Shown: positions 8,283-16,908 of the stretch, piece by piece
Layout of the letters: the number at the start of each line of letters is the position of its first letter
Numbering within the stretch: position 1 is the stretch's first letter
DNA from: Dyadobacter jiangsuensis
GTDB lineage: Bacteria > Bacteroidota > Bacteroidia > Cytophagales > Spirosomataceae
NCBI RefSeq assembly: GCF_003014695.1
Contig: NZ_PYAS01000001.1
Span: 554,738 to 618,737, forward strand
Direction of reading: 5' to 3'
DNA: 64,000 nt
The notes under the pieces: model-generated
What the model was told of the DNA's origin: nothing
Database searches by the model: none
The model's input: only the letters and a program-made list of their open reading frames with translations
Made by a program: the position numbers and the translations under genes

Positions 8283-11200
8283 TCAGGTACCACTTTGCGA
8301 AAATGCCCGGAACGTCAATGTCACCCTCGTACCGGGTTCGAGCCGTTCCATTTCAATGCGATCGGTCACCGACGGCGCCAGCTCCTTGATCATCGCAAGT
8401 CCTATCCCGGTCTGCGGCGATGATGCTGGTAGGGGTATGTCTTCCATAAACCATGCAAGCAGATCTTTGGATATTCCCCGGCCGGTGTCTTCGATGATCA
8501 GCTGCAGCCGGTTGTTTTGGTGGGCAATATAAGCCCTGATCTCGCCGCTGTCGGTGTACTTGTTGGCATTGTCGATGATATTGTGGATCACGATTTTCAG
8601 CAGTTGCTGGTGCGTTTCGATGAACGTGCCGGCGGGTATCAGGTTCAGGAATGTGTTGGAATTGATTTTCGTGTTTTTACCGTAGAGCTGCATATTCTCT
8701 TCCAGCAACTCGTGCAGTGATACGGTTTCACTCTTCGGCTCGTGTTTGTAGACCTGGATTTTTACATAGGCCAGCAGGTCTTCCAGTGATCCCTTCACCA
8801 TGCGCAATGCATCCTCAATATTTTTGCCAAAAAGCGACACCATATCGAACTGTTGCCGCTCGATCATCTTCTGCATTTCACCCGCGACGATAATGGCTGC
8901 CCCGAGTGGGGAGCGGACGTCGTGTGCGATGGAGGCCATCAGGCGTGATTGCAGGTGCATCTGGCTCAGAAGCTCGTTTTGGGAACTTTCCAGATCGCGT
9001 AACGTACCCTGCAACTGGCTGGTACGCTCATTGATCTGAAGTTCGAGCAGCCGGCTCCTTCGCTGCACCGACCGGATCCGGTATTTCAGGTAGAAGAATG
9101 CAGCCAGAAAAGCCGCCAGCAGGATCGAGAGGTAAAACCACCAGGTCTGGTACCAGAATGGCGGCACGTCGATGTCGAGGGTTTCGTACCCGTAATTACC
9201 GGTGCCGAAGCCATTCTTTTTACGAACATGCAGGGTATAATGCCCTTTGCCGAGGGTGGAAATGTTGATCGTCGCCTTGTTGGCAACCGGCGCGTCGATG
9301 GCGAGCCAGTCGGTGGCAGCAGGTGTGCTGCCGCGCTCAGCCAGTGCATAGGAAAATTCGACATTGTAATCATTCCCGAAAAACGGCGTGTTAACCTCCA
9401 ATTTCAGCTGCTTTTGACTTTGCAGGAAGGAAATATGCTTCTGGGGCGCGAGCAGGGTTTTCTGGTCGATCTCGATCCGGTCGATGACAATTTTCTTATC
9501 GGGCATTTCCGCCGGAACTTGTTCCGGTTTGAACCACACCAATCCATTGATGGAGGGCAACGACACTATTCCCGAAGGCAGCCGGACCGCACAGGGTTCG
9601 CACCCTCCATTGAATTCGTTGGTGTTGAACCCGTCGGTTTTCGAGTAGTGATGATAGTACAGCTCAGCCGGTCTGTCGGCATAATCCCAGAGGTCTTTTT
9701 TTAATACCTGAAACAATCCGCGGTTGGTCGGAATCCAGAAAAAGCCGTTTCTGTCTTCAACAATGCAGTGTGCATTGGCCAGATAGCCTTTGCGGTCGAG
9801 TGGGAAGTGCGTCAGTTTTCCGTTTCTAAGCAGAAAAAAGCCGTCTTTGTAGGTCGTTACCCACAGCTCGGTATTATTGGGCGAGAGGTAGAGGCTCCGG
9901 ATATAGATACCCTCCAATCCCCTGATTTCCGAAACTTGCTTCGTTTTCCGTATAACCTTAAACAGCCCCTGGCCGGTCCCGACCCAGAGCGTCCCGGCCG
10001 GTTGTTCCACCACCCACGATACATTGGTGAGCGGCCCTTTGAGGAATGGCAAGGGCTGGCTGTTAATCGTGAAAGGTGCGCTGATGGAAAACAGGCCTTC
10101 CGTTCGCGTCGCGATCCAGATCGTCTTATCGGCCCCCTGGTAGAGTTGCGTGATTTCCGACGGCAATGTCCAGGCGAGTTTCATGGCCGATCCGTCGGGA
10201 GTGAGCATCATCAGCCTGGTAGCGCGTTTACACCAAATGAAGCCGTTATGGTCTTTCAGAATACTGGATTTGTCCCAAAACACGCTGCTGGTAACCAGTG
10301 GGAGCTGCCTGCTTGTGATGTTTCCGGAGCCGTCGGTGGTGTAGGCAATGCCCTGGTTGGATAATATGGTGTTTTTGTCGATCAGCGTTTGCCCGTAGTA
10401 CACCTGGTCGGTGTTGGGGTAGGGCGATGCCAGCGCGCTGAATTTTTTTCGGGTTAATACAAAAAGGCCGCTGAGCTGGCTGCCGATAAAGATGCGCTGG
10501 GCCTTGGCGTCGTAATAAATAGCGTTGATCTGTTCTTTGATAAAATCAAACCCGGTCAGGATCAGTTCGGAGTTTAAATCACCATTCCGCTCGGGTACCA
10601 GCCGGTAGACCGAGGTGCCCAGCTGTATGAATGTCTGTTCCGTTGCATTGTTCCAGTACATTCGGTAATTGCCTTGACGGTATAAAGTCTCCTGGGTGAG
10701 CGGCCCTCTTAAAACGGCCGGTCGCGGACCGAAGGGTGTCGAATCAATGGGAAACTGGCTGAGTTGGCCATTTTTAAGGTGATATAGGTTATTTCCGGTG
10801 CGGAAGAAGTGCCAGGGAACTTCATCGATCCACCCGATGCTGCCCGCCCGCTTTTTTTGCTTGTAGTAAGCCAGCGTGGTGCCGTTGAATACGAAAAAGC
10901 GGTCACGGCCGACGGGATACACCGCGTAGTTGGGATAAGGATTTCCGTAGTAAAGCCTTGGATGGCGTTCCATGATATGCCCCTCGTGCTTTCTAGGGTA
11001 CAGAAAAGGTTGCTGCTTAATGAATTGATGCAGGCCGGAGTCGAGGGTAGCCTTGCCCTGGTGCACGTGAATAAACTCCCAGTCGTCGTTCAACGCGAAA
11101 AAGCCGACCGGGGCCGGACGTGGGTCAATATGGAAAGAGCCGATGCTAGCCGCGGAATAGGTTTTCCCGAAATCGTCGAAAACTTTGAAATTCTTGCCGT

Positions 11201-11453
11201 CGAACCGCGCTAGACCGCGCTGGGTAGACAGCCACATATAGCCCAGTTCATCCTGCGCGATGGCATACACACTGTTTTGCGGCAGGCCATCCTCGTCGGT
11301 GTAGTGTTCAACGCGGAATTCCTCTACTACTGGCTGACGGGCATGTTGAGACCAGGCACAGAGTGGATTGCAAAACAGGAAAAAGAACAAAAGATAAAAA
11401 GGATGGGCGCTTGTATTCACTGGTAAGGCTAATGCGTACTGAATGATCGACAA
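8283..11453 (-). CDS. Propeller-type sensor histidine kinase (Reg_prop / Y_Y_Y / HisKA / HATPase)
   Basis: 1056 residues. A hydrophobic N-terminus (about 17-35) serves as signal anchor or signal peptide. Residues about 45-680 are two-component-regulator propeller repeats, first seen as DGLPQNSVYAIAQDELGYMWLSTQRGLARFDG. A Y_Y_Y immunoglobulin-like domain follows, then a membrane segment about 771-790 and a coiled coil. The kinase core has the H box at His844 (SIAHDVRSPLG), N box HNIIDNANKY near 957-966, G1 box DTGRGIS at 989-995 and G2 TGIGLAMI near 1016. Unlike the common hybrid form it has no receiver or AraC domain, so it needs a separate partner: the convergent NarL regulator at 7625. Such sensors usually detect polysaccharide fragments in the periplasm; the ligand here is unknown. 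Confidence 0.92.
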   Translation of the reverse strand: MSIIQYALALPVNTSAHPFYLLFFFLFCNPLCAWSQHARQPVVEEFRVEHYTDEDGLPQNSVYAIAQDELGYMWLSTQRGLARFDGKNFKVFDDFGKTYSAASIGSFHIDPRPAPVGFFALNDDWEFIHVHQGKATLDSGLHQFIKQQPFLYPRKHEGHIMERHPRLYYGNPYPNYAVYPVGRDRFFVFNGTTLAYYKQKKRAGSIGWIDEVPWHFFRTGNNLYHLKNGQLSQFPIDSTPFGPRPAVLRGPLTQETLYRQGNYRMYWNNATEQTFIQLGTSVYRLVPERNGDLNSELILTGFDFIKEQINAIYYDAKAQRIFIGSQLSGLFVLTRKKFSALASPYPNTDQVYYGQTLIDKNTILSNQGIAYTTDGSGNITSRQLPLVTSSVFWDKSSILKDHNGFIWCKRATRLMMLTPDGSAMKLAWTLPSEITQLYQGADKTIWIATRTEGLFSISAPFTINSQPLPFLKGPLTNVSWVVEQPAGTLWVGTGQGLFKVIRKTKQVSEIRGLEGIYIRSLYLSPNNTELWVTTYKDGFFLLRNGKLTHFPLDRKGYLANAHCIVEDRNGFFWIPTNRGLFQVLKKDLWDYADRPAELYYHHYSKTDGFNTNEFNGGCEPCAVRLPSGIVSLPSINGLVWFKPEQVPAEMPDKKIVIDRIEIDQKTLLAPQKHISFLQSQKQLKLEVNTPFFGNDYNVEFSYALAERGSTPAATDWLAIDAPVANKATINISTLGKGHYTLHVRKKNGFGTGNYGYETLDIDVPPFWYQTWWFYLSILLAAFLAAFFYLKYRIRSVQRRSRLLELQINERTSQLQGTLRDLESSQNELLSQMHLQSRLMASIAHDVRSPLGAAIIVAGEMQKMIERQQFDMVSLFGKNIEDALRMVKGSLEDLLAYVKIQVYKHEPKSETVSLHELLEENMQLYGKNTKINSNTFLNLIPAGTFIETHQQLLKIVIHNIIDNANKYTDSGEIRAYIAHQNNRLQLIIEDTGRGISKDLLAWFMEDIPLPASSPQTGIGLAMIKELAPSVTDRIEMERLEPGTRVTLTFRAFSQSGT

Positions 11454-11528
11454 TATAGAAATTATTCTACGTATTTCGATGAACGAAATGCGCGGTAGTC
11501 GCTCATGTGTAGTGCGAAGTCCTTAAAA

Positions 11529-11560
11529 CAAAAAATCCTCCGGGAAGGAGGATTTTTTGT
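11529..11560. terminator. Bidirectional terminator after the cold-shock gene
   Basis: Stem ATCCTCC / GGAGGAT around a short loop, flanked by an A run on one side and a T run on the other, just after the stop codon of the cold-shock gene. Confidence 0.85.
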
Positions 11561-11580
11561 ATGCCGAGTCAAGCGATGGC

Positions 11581-11772
11581 TCAGGCTAACGTAACGTTCA
11601 CAGCATTGAGACCTTTCCGGCCGTTCTCTACTTCGTAAGTTACAAGGTCGTTTTCACGAACATTGTCTTTCAGCCCTGATGTGTGTACAAAAATGTCATT
11701 TCCTCCATCTTCCGGAGTAATGAAGCCGAAACCTTTCGTTTCATTAAAAAACTTAACCCTTCCCTTGTTCAT
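11581..11772 (-). CDS. cspA: Cold-shock protein, CspA family
   Basis: 63 residues, the normal size for a single cold-shock domain. RNP1 is KGFGFI at residues 13-18 and RNP2 is DIFVHT at about 26-31, both intact. The protein binds single-stranded RNA and DNA and acts as an RNA chaperone. A perfect reverse-strand -7 element (TACCTTTG at 11796-11803) lies 23 bp upstream, which implies a very short leader; long leaders are typical of cold-inducible cspA in enterobacteria, so this copy may be constitutive. A bidirectional terminator follows. The gene symbol denotes the family only. Confidence 0.93.
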   Translation of the reverse strand: MNKGRVKFFNETKGFGFITPEDGGNDIFVHTSGLKDNVRENDLVTYEVENGRKGLNAVNVTLA

Positions 11773-11795
11773 ACTTTTACTTTTTTGTTAAGCTT

Positions 11796-11803
11796 CAAAG
11801 GTA
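11796..11803 (-). promoter_or_regulatory. -7 promoter element TACCTTTG for the cold-shock gene
   Basis: Exact TAnnTTTG match on the minus strand. A TTTG (CAAA on + at 11828-11831) lies 24 bp further upstream, a little beyond the usual 19-21 spacing. Confidence 0.5.
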
Positions 11804-11847
11804 GGATAAAATTCTGATGTTGTAACGCAAATATGGTAATTGTAAAA

Positions 11848-13251
11848 TTAATGGCGGACGGCAACCAGCCTTCGGTAACGCTCGTCATATAAATTTCCTG
11901 AAAGCCAGTCTCTTATGATATACTTAAAGAAAAGCATCGGCGGCTCGTGTTTGTCGATGGCCGCATGGAAATGCGCAAGCGCAGTCTCGGTTTCGCCGAT
12001 CGATGCGTTGACGATCCCCATATCATAGTCCGACACGACACTCGTTTGGTGCAATGCGTTCATTTGCGTGAGAATATCGCGCGCGCTTTCAATTTCGCCC
12101 GACAAGCCGAAAAGTACTCCGCATGCGCTGAGCGTAATGCCGTTATAATTGATTTCCAATGCCGCTTCAAGCGCGTCCTGGGCTGCCGGATATTGTTTTA
12201 GCGTGATCAGATTGAGCCCCGTGATCATGTGTCCGCCCCAGAAAGCCGGGTCCAACGCTACCAGTTTACGTCCCTGCTCAACGGCGAGGTCGAACCGGGC
12301 AGAAATCCAATATACATAGGCAGCGTAAAAATTGTTGATCAGCGAGAATGGTTCGAGCGTCAGCGCCAGGGCGGCTTCTGCCTCAGCTTTCGCAGGGTGG
12401 TCGGTCAGGGCGAGGTACAATGCGTACTGCCCATGGAGGTCGGCCGTATTCCAATTGAGTTCCAGCGCCTTCGCGAACGACTCGGACGCGGCGGTGAAAT
12501 CCCATTCGTACAGCATTTGCATGCGCGCGAGGGCGAGGTAACTTTCCGCAATGGTGTCGTCGAGCGCGAGCGCTTGCCCCGTGGCTTCTTTCATCAGGGG
12601 CAAAGCCTTCGCCGCCGGCATATGGCGGTAAAACCACATGTTCAGATAACAGGAAGCAATGCCGGAGTAGGCTATCGCATAAGCAGGGTCGATTTCCAGC
12701 GCTTCCCGGAAATACCCGATGGCTTTGTGGTAATCGTCGCTTCCCCCGAACTTGTTGTGGTAATACCGGGCCCGGAGATAAAGCTGGTAAGCTTCCTTGT
12801 TGTGGGTATAGCGTTTGAATGTCATTGCGGGCTCTTCACCCAATAGCTCAATTTTCACCGCGCCCAATATGGCCTGTGCAATCTCCTCCTGCACATCGAA
12901 TATGTCTTCCAGCTCCCGGTCGTATTGCTCAGACCAGATGGCGGTACCATTTGCGGCATTCACCAGTTTGGCGGTAATATGCAGCTGGCTGGCGGAGGTA
13001 TGCAGGCTGCCTTCCAGGATATGCCCGACTTGCAGCTGCGCTCCGACGGATTGCGGGTCGTATGCTTTGCCCTTGAATGTGAAAGCCGATGTCCGGCCCG
13101 CCACCTGCAAGCCGGGCACACGACTTAGCACATTGATAATCTCCTCCGTTACACCGTCACTGAAATACTCTTCTTCGGGATCGCTGCTCAGGTTATTAAA
13201 TGGAAGAACGGCGATGGATATGGGGGCGGACGGTAGATTTACAGGCAGCAT
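11848..13251 (-). CDS. TolB-like N-terminal domain plus TPR repeat protein
   Basis: 467 residues. Residues 9-150 match the TolB-like region found between the DNA-binding or cyclase domain and the TPRs of CadC/adenylate-cyclase-type proteins: SIAVLPFNNLSSDPEEEYFSDGVTEEIINVLSRVPGLQVAGRTSAF, then GHILEGSLHTSASQLHITAKLVNAANGTAIWSEQYDR. Residues about 165-450 are tetratricopeptide repeats. What is odd is the missing N-terminal output domain: neither a winged helix nor a cyclase precedes the TolB part, and no signal peptide is visible. The ATG lies 6 bp after the stop of the beta-barrel gene, so the two are an operon. A protein-binding scaffold role is likely. Confidence 0.85.
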   Translation of the reverse strand: MLPVNLPSAPISIAVLPFNNLSSDPEEEYFSDGVTEEIINVLSRVPGLQVAGRTSAFTFKGKAYDPQSVGAQLQVGHILEGSLHTSASQLHITAKLVNAANGTAIWSEQYDRELEDIFDVQEEIAQAILGAVKIELLGEEPAMTFKRYTHNKEAYQLYLRARYYHNKFGGSDDYHKAIGYFREALEIDPAYAIAYSGIASCYLNMWFYRHMPAAKALPLMKEATGQALALDDTIAESYLALARMQMLYEWDFTAASESFAKALELNWNTADLHGQYALYLALTDHPAKAEAEAALALTLEPFSLINNFYAAYVYWISARFDLAVEQGRKLVALDPAFWGGHMITGLNLITLKQYPAAQDALEAALEINYNGITLSACGVLFGLSGEIESARDILTQMNALHQTSVVSDYDMGIVNASIGETETALAHFHAAIDKHEPPMLFFKYIIRDWLSGNLYDERYRRLVAVRH

Positions 13252-13257
13252 AATGGA

Positions 13258-13995
13258 TTATTTGAGTATGGGTACCGTCACGCCCAGAACTACCGAGGCG
13301 CCACGATTGTGAATTTTAACAGCATCATCACGCCGATCATCGGCGCTGGATGCAATATTGTACAAGCCCAGGTGATAGCGTCCTTCTAAAAACAATTTAA
13401 AACGGCCTATCGGATATGCAACGCCCGCACCGGCCGTCAAGCCCGCGTCGAACGTGCTTACTGCTTCGCCGCCCGAGTAGGATTTCGTGATTGTAACCGA
13501 CGATGTTTTCTCGCCGCTGATGTAAGTTGCGGTGGTGGTTTCCAGCTTCTGTGGTCCGGTACGGAAGCGAATTTCAGGTCCGGCCGAAATAATGGCTTCG
13601 AGTTTTTCGGTCAGGTGAGGCCGGTATTGTGCCACAATCGGCAATTCGAAATAATTGAACTTGGCCACTCCCTTCACTGCCCGTTGATAGGGCCAGCCGG
13701 GAGTTAGGACGACACCCGGCTCTTCTTGAACCGGGTGGACAGTTGCCCCGCGGGACGAAAAACCCGGTTCGGCCTGAATGCTGAATGCAGGTCCCAACTG
13801 ATAATTAAAGATCACCGCAAAATTGGGGGCGGTCCGGTTTTCGAAATTGCCGATACCGCTGTTTTGGGCTGAAATGGTGCTGAAATTGACGCCTCCCTTC
13901 AATCCCAGGCTCATTTGAGCATGGGCTGTGTTGGCCATCAGATAGCAGGCAGTTGCGGATAGGGCTACTTTGAGGAGTTTTGGTAATGGTCGCAT
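13258..13995 (-). CDS. Outer-membrane beta-barrel protein (PorT-like family)
   Basis: 245 residues with signal peptide to about 26 (MANTAHAQ). The mature start MSLGLKGGVNFSTI and the later FSIQAEPGFSSRGA, YFELPIVAQYRP, FEGRYHLGLYNI strands are typical of the small 8-strand outer_membrane beta-barrel / porT family of Bacteroidota. It is a paralogue of the gene at 16997, sharing KGGVNFS, IEPGFS+RGA, GPEIRFR-GPQKLETTT and a C-terminal V-LGV-VPI-K end. Function of these barrels is mostly unknown. It is first in an operon with the TolB/TPR gene. Confidence 0.87.
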   Translation of the reverse strand: MRPLPKLLKVALSATACYLMANTAHAQMSLGLKGGVNFSTISAQNSGIGNFENRTAPNFAVIFNYQLGPAFSIQAEPGFSSRGATVHPVQEEPGVVLTPGWPYQRAVKGVAKFNYFELPIVAQYRPHLTEKLEAIISAGPEIRFRTGPQKLETTTATYISGEKTSSVTITKSYSGGEAVSTFDAGLTAGAGVAYPIGRFKLFLEGRYHLGLYNIASSADDRRDDAVKIHNRGASVVLGVTVPILK

Positions 13996-14075
13996 GGCTA
14001 GTTCGTTTTTTGGTACAATAGATCGGCGGCAATTAACAAAAAAACTTTAAGTAACCGGAGGTCTATTCGTGTTTA

Positions 14076-14432
14076 TTACGCCACCACGCCCTTGCGGTAG
14101 AGCATTCCCCAGCCGGCGATTTCGTTGATGATCGGCTCCACGGATCGGCCGTATTCGGTGAGCTCGTATTCCACGGTTACGGGCTTCGTGTCCAGGACGC
14201 GGCGGGTGATGAGCTGGTTCATTTCCATATCGTGCAATTCCTTGGAGAGCATTTTGGCGGCAATGCCATCCACTTCGCGCAGCAAGTCCATGAAACGCAT
14301 TTTATCATTGAGCAGCAGCGTTCCCAAAATATGGAACTTCCATTTGCCCGAAAGGATCTCCATGGCGTCCTTGATCGCGAGGATTCTTTTCCTGCATTGC
14401 TGTGAGGTATTGCACGATGCCTGTTTCTTCAT
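14076..14432 (-). CDS. HxlR-family winged-helix transcriptional regulator
   Basis: 118 residues when started at the ATG at 14432; longer upstream ATGs in frame run through the divergent gene's regulatory region and are rejected. The fold is clear: SQQCRKRILAIKDAMEILSGKWKFHILGTLLLNDKMRFMDLLREVDGIAAKMLSKELHDMEMNQLITR, with the DAMEILSGKW-x-x-x-I motif of HxlR proteins. Cys6 and Cys12 near the N-terminus occupy the place where several family members (for example YodB, HypR) sense electrophiles or disulfide stress by thiol oxidation. The divergently transcribed neighbour is a thioredoxin-fold DsbA-like protein, and a 32-bp dyad lies between them. A thiol-redox switch controlling the neighbour is a reasonable inference. 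Confidence 0.92.
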   Translation of the reverse strand: MKKQASCNTSQQCRKRILAIKDAMEILSGKWKFHILGTLLLNDKMRFMDLLREVDGIAAKMLSKELHDMEMNQLITRRVLDTKPVTVEYELTEYGRSVEPIINEIAGWGMLYRKGVVA

Positions 14433-14481
14433 GCTCTTTGCCTGATAGGGTTGTCCGTAAAGGTAAAACCGCGCTTGATAG

Positions 14482-14513
14482 TTTCCAAGAGGTAACTGGT
14501 TACCAAAGGGAAA
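14482..14513. promoter_or_regulatory. 32-bp dyad operator between hxlR and dsbA-like genes
   Basis: TTTCC-N4-GGTAAC-TG-GTTACC-N4-GGAAA: both the inner 6-bp and the outer 5-bp arms are perfectly symmetrical about 14497/14498. It lies 50 bp from the HxlR start and 41 bp from the DsbA-like start, the position expected for an operator that controls both genes. HxlR regulators bind such palindromes as dimers. Confidence 0.65.
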
Positions 14514-14553
14514 TTCATAACAATCGGAAACCGGGCGGAGGGTACTTTCGTGT

Positions 14554-15465
14554 ATGAAAAACAATCCATTGCTCTGCGACACCGAAAGCGGCATTTGTGA
14601 ACTGCCGTCGGCGCCTGTTGAAAACATTGAAGGCACTATCGAACCCGGTACAAAGCCGGTCAAAATCATTTACTTCACCGACCCGATCTGCTCCACATGC
14701 TGGGGGATCGAGCCGCAGCTTCGGAAACTGAAACTGGAATACGGACAACTGGTGGAGGTTGAATACCGGATGGGCGGCTTGCTGCCCGACTGGTCCTATA
14801 ACAGCGGGGGCATCAGCAAGCCGACGGACGTGGCGCCGCATTGGGACGAGGTGAGCCATTATTACAAGATGCCTATCGTGGGCGACGTGTGGCTGGAAGA
14901 TCCCTTACATTCGTCTTATCCGCCGTCCGTAGCTTTCAAAGCGGCGCAAATACAGGATGAGGACAAAGCCATCGTGTTCCTTCGGCGGATCAGGGAAATG
15001 GTGTTCCTGGAAAAGAAGAACATCACTCGCTGGGAGCATTTGTCGGAAGCGGCAGGCTATGCCGGGCTGGACGTCGCGCTGTTTGAACAGGATTACCGGA
15101 CCCGTGCGGTAGTGCTTTTCCAGGAAGATCTGCAACTGGCAGCTCAATGGGCGGTCCGGGGCTTTCCTACGCTCTTGGTATTCAACAGGGAAGGCCGGCA
15201 TGAGAAAGTGTACGGATTTAAACCCTACGAGGTGTTCGAAGGCGCGATTGCCAAAATGCATCCGGGCGCGCCAAAGGCCTGGTACAGCAAAAACTGGCAG
15301 GATTTGTTCAGTAAGTATCCGACGCTCACTACCCAGGAATTTGCCGTGCTGGCAGGTCAGGATTTTGACACTGCCGAAAATCAACTCAGCACACTCGCGA
15401 AGGACGGCTTTTTGCAAACCTATGCAACGCCGAACGGTATCTTATGGAAATCCCCGGTTTCCTGA
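14554..15465 (+). CDS. DsbA/FrnE-type thioredoxin-fold protein
   Basis: 303 residues, no signal peptide, so cytoplasmic. The active site is DPICSTCWGIEPQLRKL with Cys46-Ser-Thr-Cys49, followed by the long helical insertion and WAVRGFPTLLVFN, the cis-Pro loop (GFPT) of the DsbA/FrnE fold. The pattern DPICSxCW with YRMGGLLPDW resembles the FrnE/YjbH(SpxH) group; SpxH proteins are ClpXP adaptors in Firmicutes, but such a role is not established in Bacteroidota. A further Cys pair at 8 and 15 sits in the N-terminal tail. About 75 residues at the C-terminus, after the thioredoxin fold, resemble no domain I know. Divergent from the HxlR regulator; likely a thiol-stress response unit. Confidence 0.87.
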   Translation: MKNNPLLCDTESGICELPSAPVENIEGTIEPGTKPVKIIYFTDPICSTCWGIEPQLRKLKLEYGQLVEVEYRMGGLLPDWSYNSGGISKPTDVAPHWDEVSHYYKMPIVGDVWLEDPLHSSYPPSVAFKAAQIQDEDKAIVFLRRIREMVFLEKKNITRWEHLSEAAGYAGLDVALFEQDYRTRAVVLFQEDLQLAAQWAVRGFPTLLVFNREGRHEKVYGFKPYEVFEGAIAKMHPGAPKAWYSKNWQDLFSKYPTLTTQEFAVLAGQDFDTAENQLSTLAKDGFLQTYATPNGILWKSPVS

Positions 15466-16392
15466 TTACAGCGCAAAAAGGAAGCCGATGCTCAACGCCT
15501 GGGCGAACTGGATTTTGGTACTCTGATCTTTATCGTAGACCATGATAGCGCCCAGGTTCACATTCACATACTTGTTGATCTTGGCCGTCAGCTGGGCGTC
15601 TAGGCGGTTATCGATTTCCAGCGGATCCTGAAAGGTTGAAAACATCAGGTACCGGAATTTCAGATTGACATCCTTGGCAATGTCTTTGTCAAAGTTGGCT
15701 ACGAGCTGGATCAGCGCGGCTTCCGTACGCACACGCTTGCCTATGGGAACGCCGTAGTTCTTCTGGTCGGGCGTGTTGACGTACAAGTCGCGGTCGGCGA
15801 CGATTGTCTGCCGCAATGCGCCCGGTGCCAGGTCCACGAAAAAATAGGGGGCCGGGCGGTACTCGATACCGATCGCTTCGGTCAGGTAAGCAGGCGAAAA
15901 CAGGCCGGAAACCTTTTTCTTGAACGCAACCGTATCGGTGGCGGCGCTGTATTCATAACCCGCGGCAAACTGCGACAGGAAGTTGATGTTGGCGAAGAAG
16001 CTCCATTTCGGGGAGAGCTCGCGGTTATATTTGGTATCGAAGAAAATCCGGTCGACGTTCTTCCGGCTTTCCTGGCCCTTGTTACGGACAATGCCGTATT
16101 GCGACTGGAAATCGTTGCGCCACGAGTTCTTCCCCTTCTTCTTTTCGTTCAATGCATTGAAAAACACACCGAGCGCCACGGAGTTGACGCCCCCGCCTGT
16201 CCAGTTGGAAGAAAACGACCCCTGGTTGAGATTTGCCCCGAATTCGATCTTATGCCAGGCTGTATCTTTGGCTGTTTTGAGCCGGCCGGCATTGATGGCG
16301 TTGGCGAACTCTGCTTTGTTTTGTGCAAATGCTGCTGATAATGAGAAAATAAGAAGAAAAACTACAACCGGAATTACCGTCCTTGTGTGCAT
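15466..16392 (-). CDS. DUF3078 outer-membrane protein
   Basis: 308 residues from the ATG at 16392, chosen because the signal peptide MHTRTVIPVVVFLLIFSLSAAFAQ begins there. The rest matches DUF3078: TAWHKIEFGANLNQGSFSSNWTGGGVNSVALGVFFNALNEKKKGKNSWRND, LSPKWSFFANINFLSQFAAGYEY, and alternating beta strands to the end. The family is predicted to be an outer-membrane beta barrel of unknown function in Bacteroidota. Its stop codon abuts that of the convergent DsbA-like gene with no base between them, so no dedicated terminator separates them. Confidence 0.87.
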   Translation of the reverse strand: MHTRTVIPVVVFLLIFSLSAAFAQNKAEFANAINAGRLKTAKDTAWHKIEFGANLNQGSFSSNWTGGGVNSVALGVFFNALNEKKKGKNSWRNDFQSQYGIVRNKGQESRKNVDRIFFDTKYNRELSPKWSFFANINFLSQFAAGYEYSAATDTVAFKKKVSGLFSPAYLTEAIGIEYRPAPYFFVDLAPGALRQTIVADRDLYVNTPDQKNYGVPIGKRVRTEAALIQLVANFDKDIAKDVNLKFRYLMFSTFQDPLEIDNRLDAQLTAKINKYVNVNLGAIMVYDKDQSTKIQFAQALSIGFLFAL

Positions 16393-16492
16393 ACCCGAAA
16401 AAATACTATTTAACAATCGGGCGAATATATCCGCGTTTGGGCTTTTCAAGCAAGTTTTTGGACGTTAAAATTTGCTCGAAAAGGGCTTGCTT

Positions 16493-16855
16493 TCACAATT
16501 TGGCCTTTTTTGTTGCGGTTTTCTTTTTCGAAGCGTTGGCCTGCGGATTGTGGGCCAGACAAAGATTGATCCAATACTGGAAATCCTCGCGCGTACGCAT
16601 GCCCTCGTCGCTCACATACACGTAACCTTTCATGGGCCGACTGGCAAAATCCATTTCACGGCACCCCGGACGTTCGAGAGCCGACTCGAAGGCTTCTTCC
16701 CCCACGCGGCACATCATCTCTTCGCCGATTACCCCCACGCACATTTTATCGTTGACCATATAACAAATGCCTCCGAACATCCGCTTCTCGACTACGTTTT
16801 CCTGCTCCGACAATGCTTCCCGGATGCGATCGCTCAATATTTCGTTGAATGCCAT
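16493..16855 (-). CDS. TfoX N-terminal domain protein
   Basis: 120 residues from the ATG at 16855. The core VVEKRMFGGICYMVNDKMCVGVIGEEMMCRVGEEAFESALERPGCREMDFASRPMKGYVYV matches the TfoX_N domain (MFGG signature, then P-MKG-V-V). The full TfoX/Sxy competence regulator has a second C-terminal domain that is absent here; small one-domain forms are common in Bacteroidota and have no established role in competence. The Lys-rich tail (KKKTATKKAKL) suggests nucleic-acid contact. A perfect -7 element lies 45 bp upstream. Confidence 0.88.
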   Translation of the reverse strand: MAFNEILSDRIREALSEQENVVEKRMFGGICYMVNDKMCVGVIGEEMMCRVGEEAFESALERPGCREMDFASRPMKGYVYVSDEGMRTREDFQYWINLCLAHNPQANASKKKTATKKAKL

Positions 16856-16900
16856 ATAATGAAAGATGAAATAGCCCGATTTAAGGTAGTTATATTTTTG

Positions 16901-16908
16901 CAAACCTA
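16901..16908 (-). promoter_or_regulatory. -7 promoter element TAGGTTTG for the TfoX-like gene
   Basis: Exact TAnnTTTG on the minus strand, 45 bp upstream of the chosen ATG; supports that start. Confidence 0.5.

Noticed and set aside
11947..12846. Several + strand frames opposite the TolB/TPR gene
   Set aside because: Shadow frames; the minus-strand gene has clear domain homology and operon spacing.
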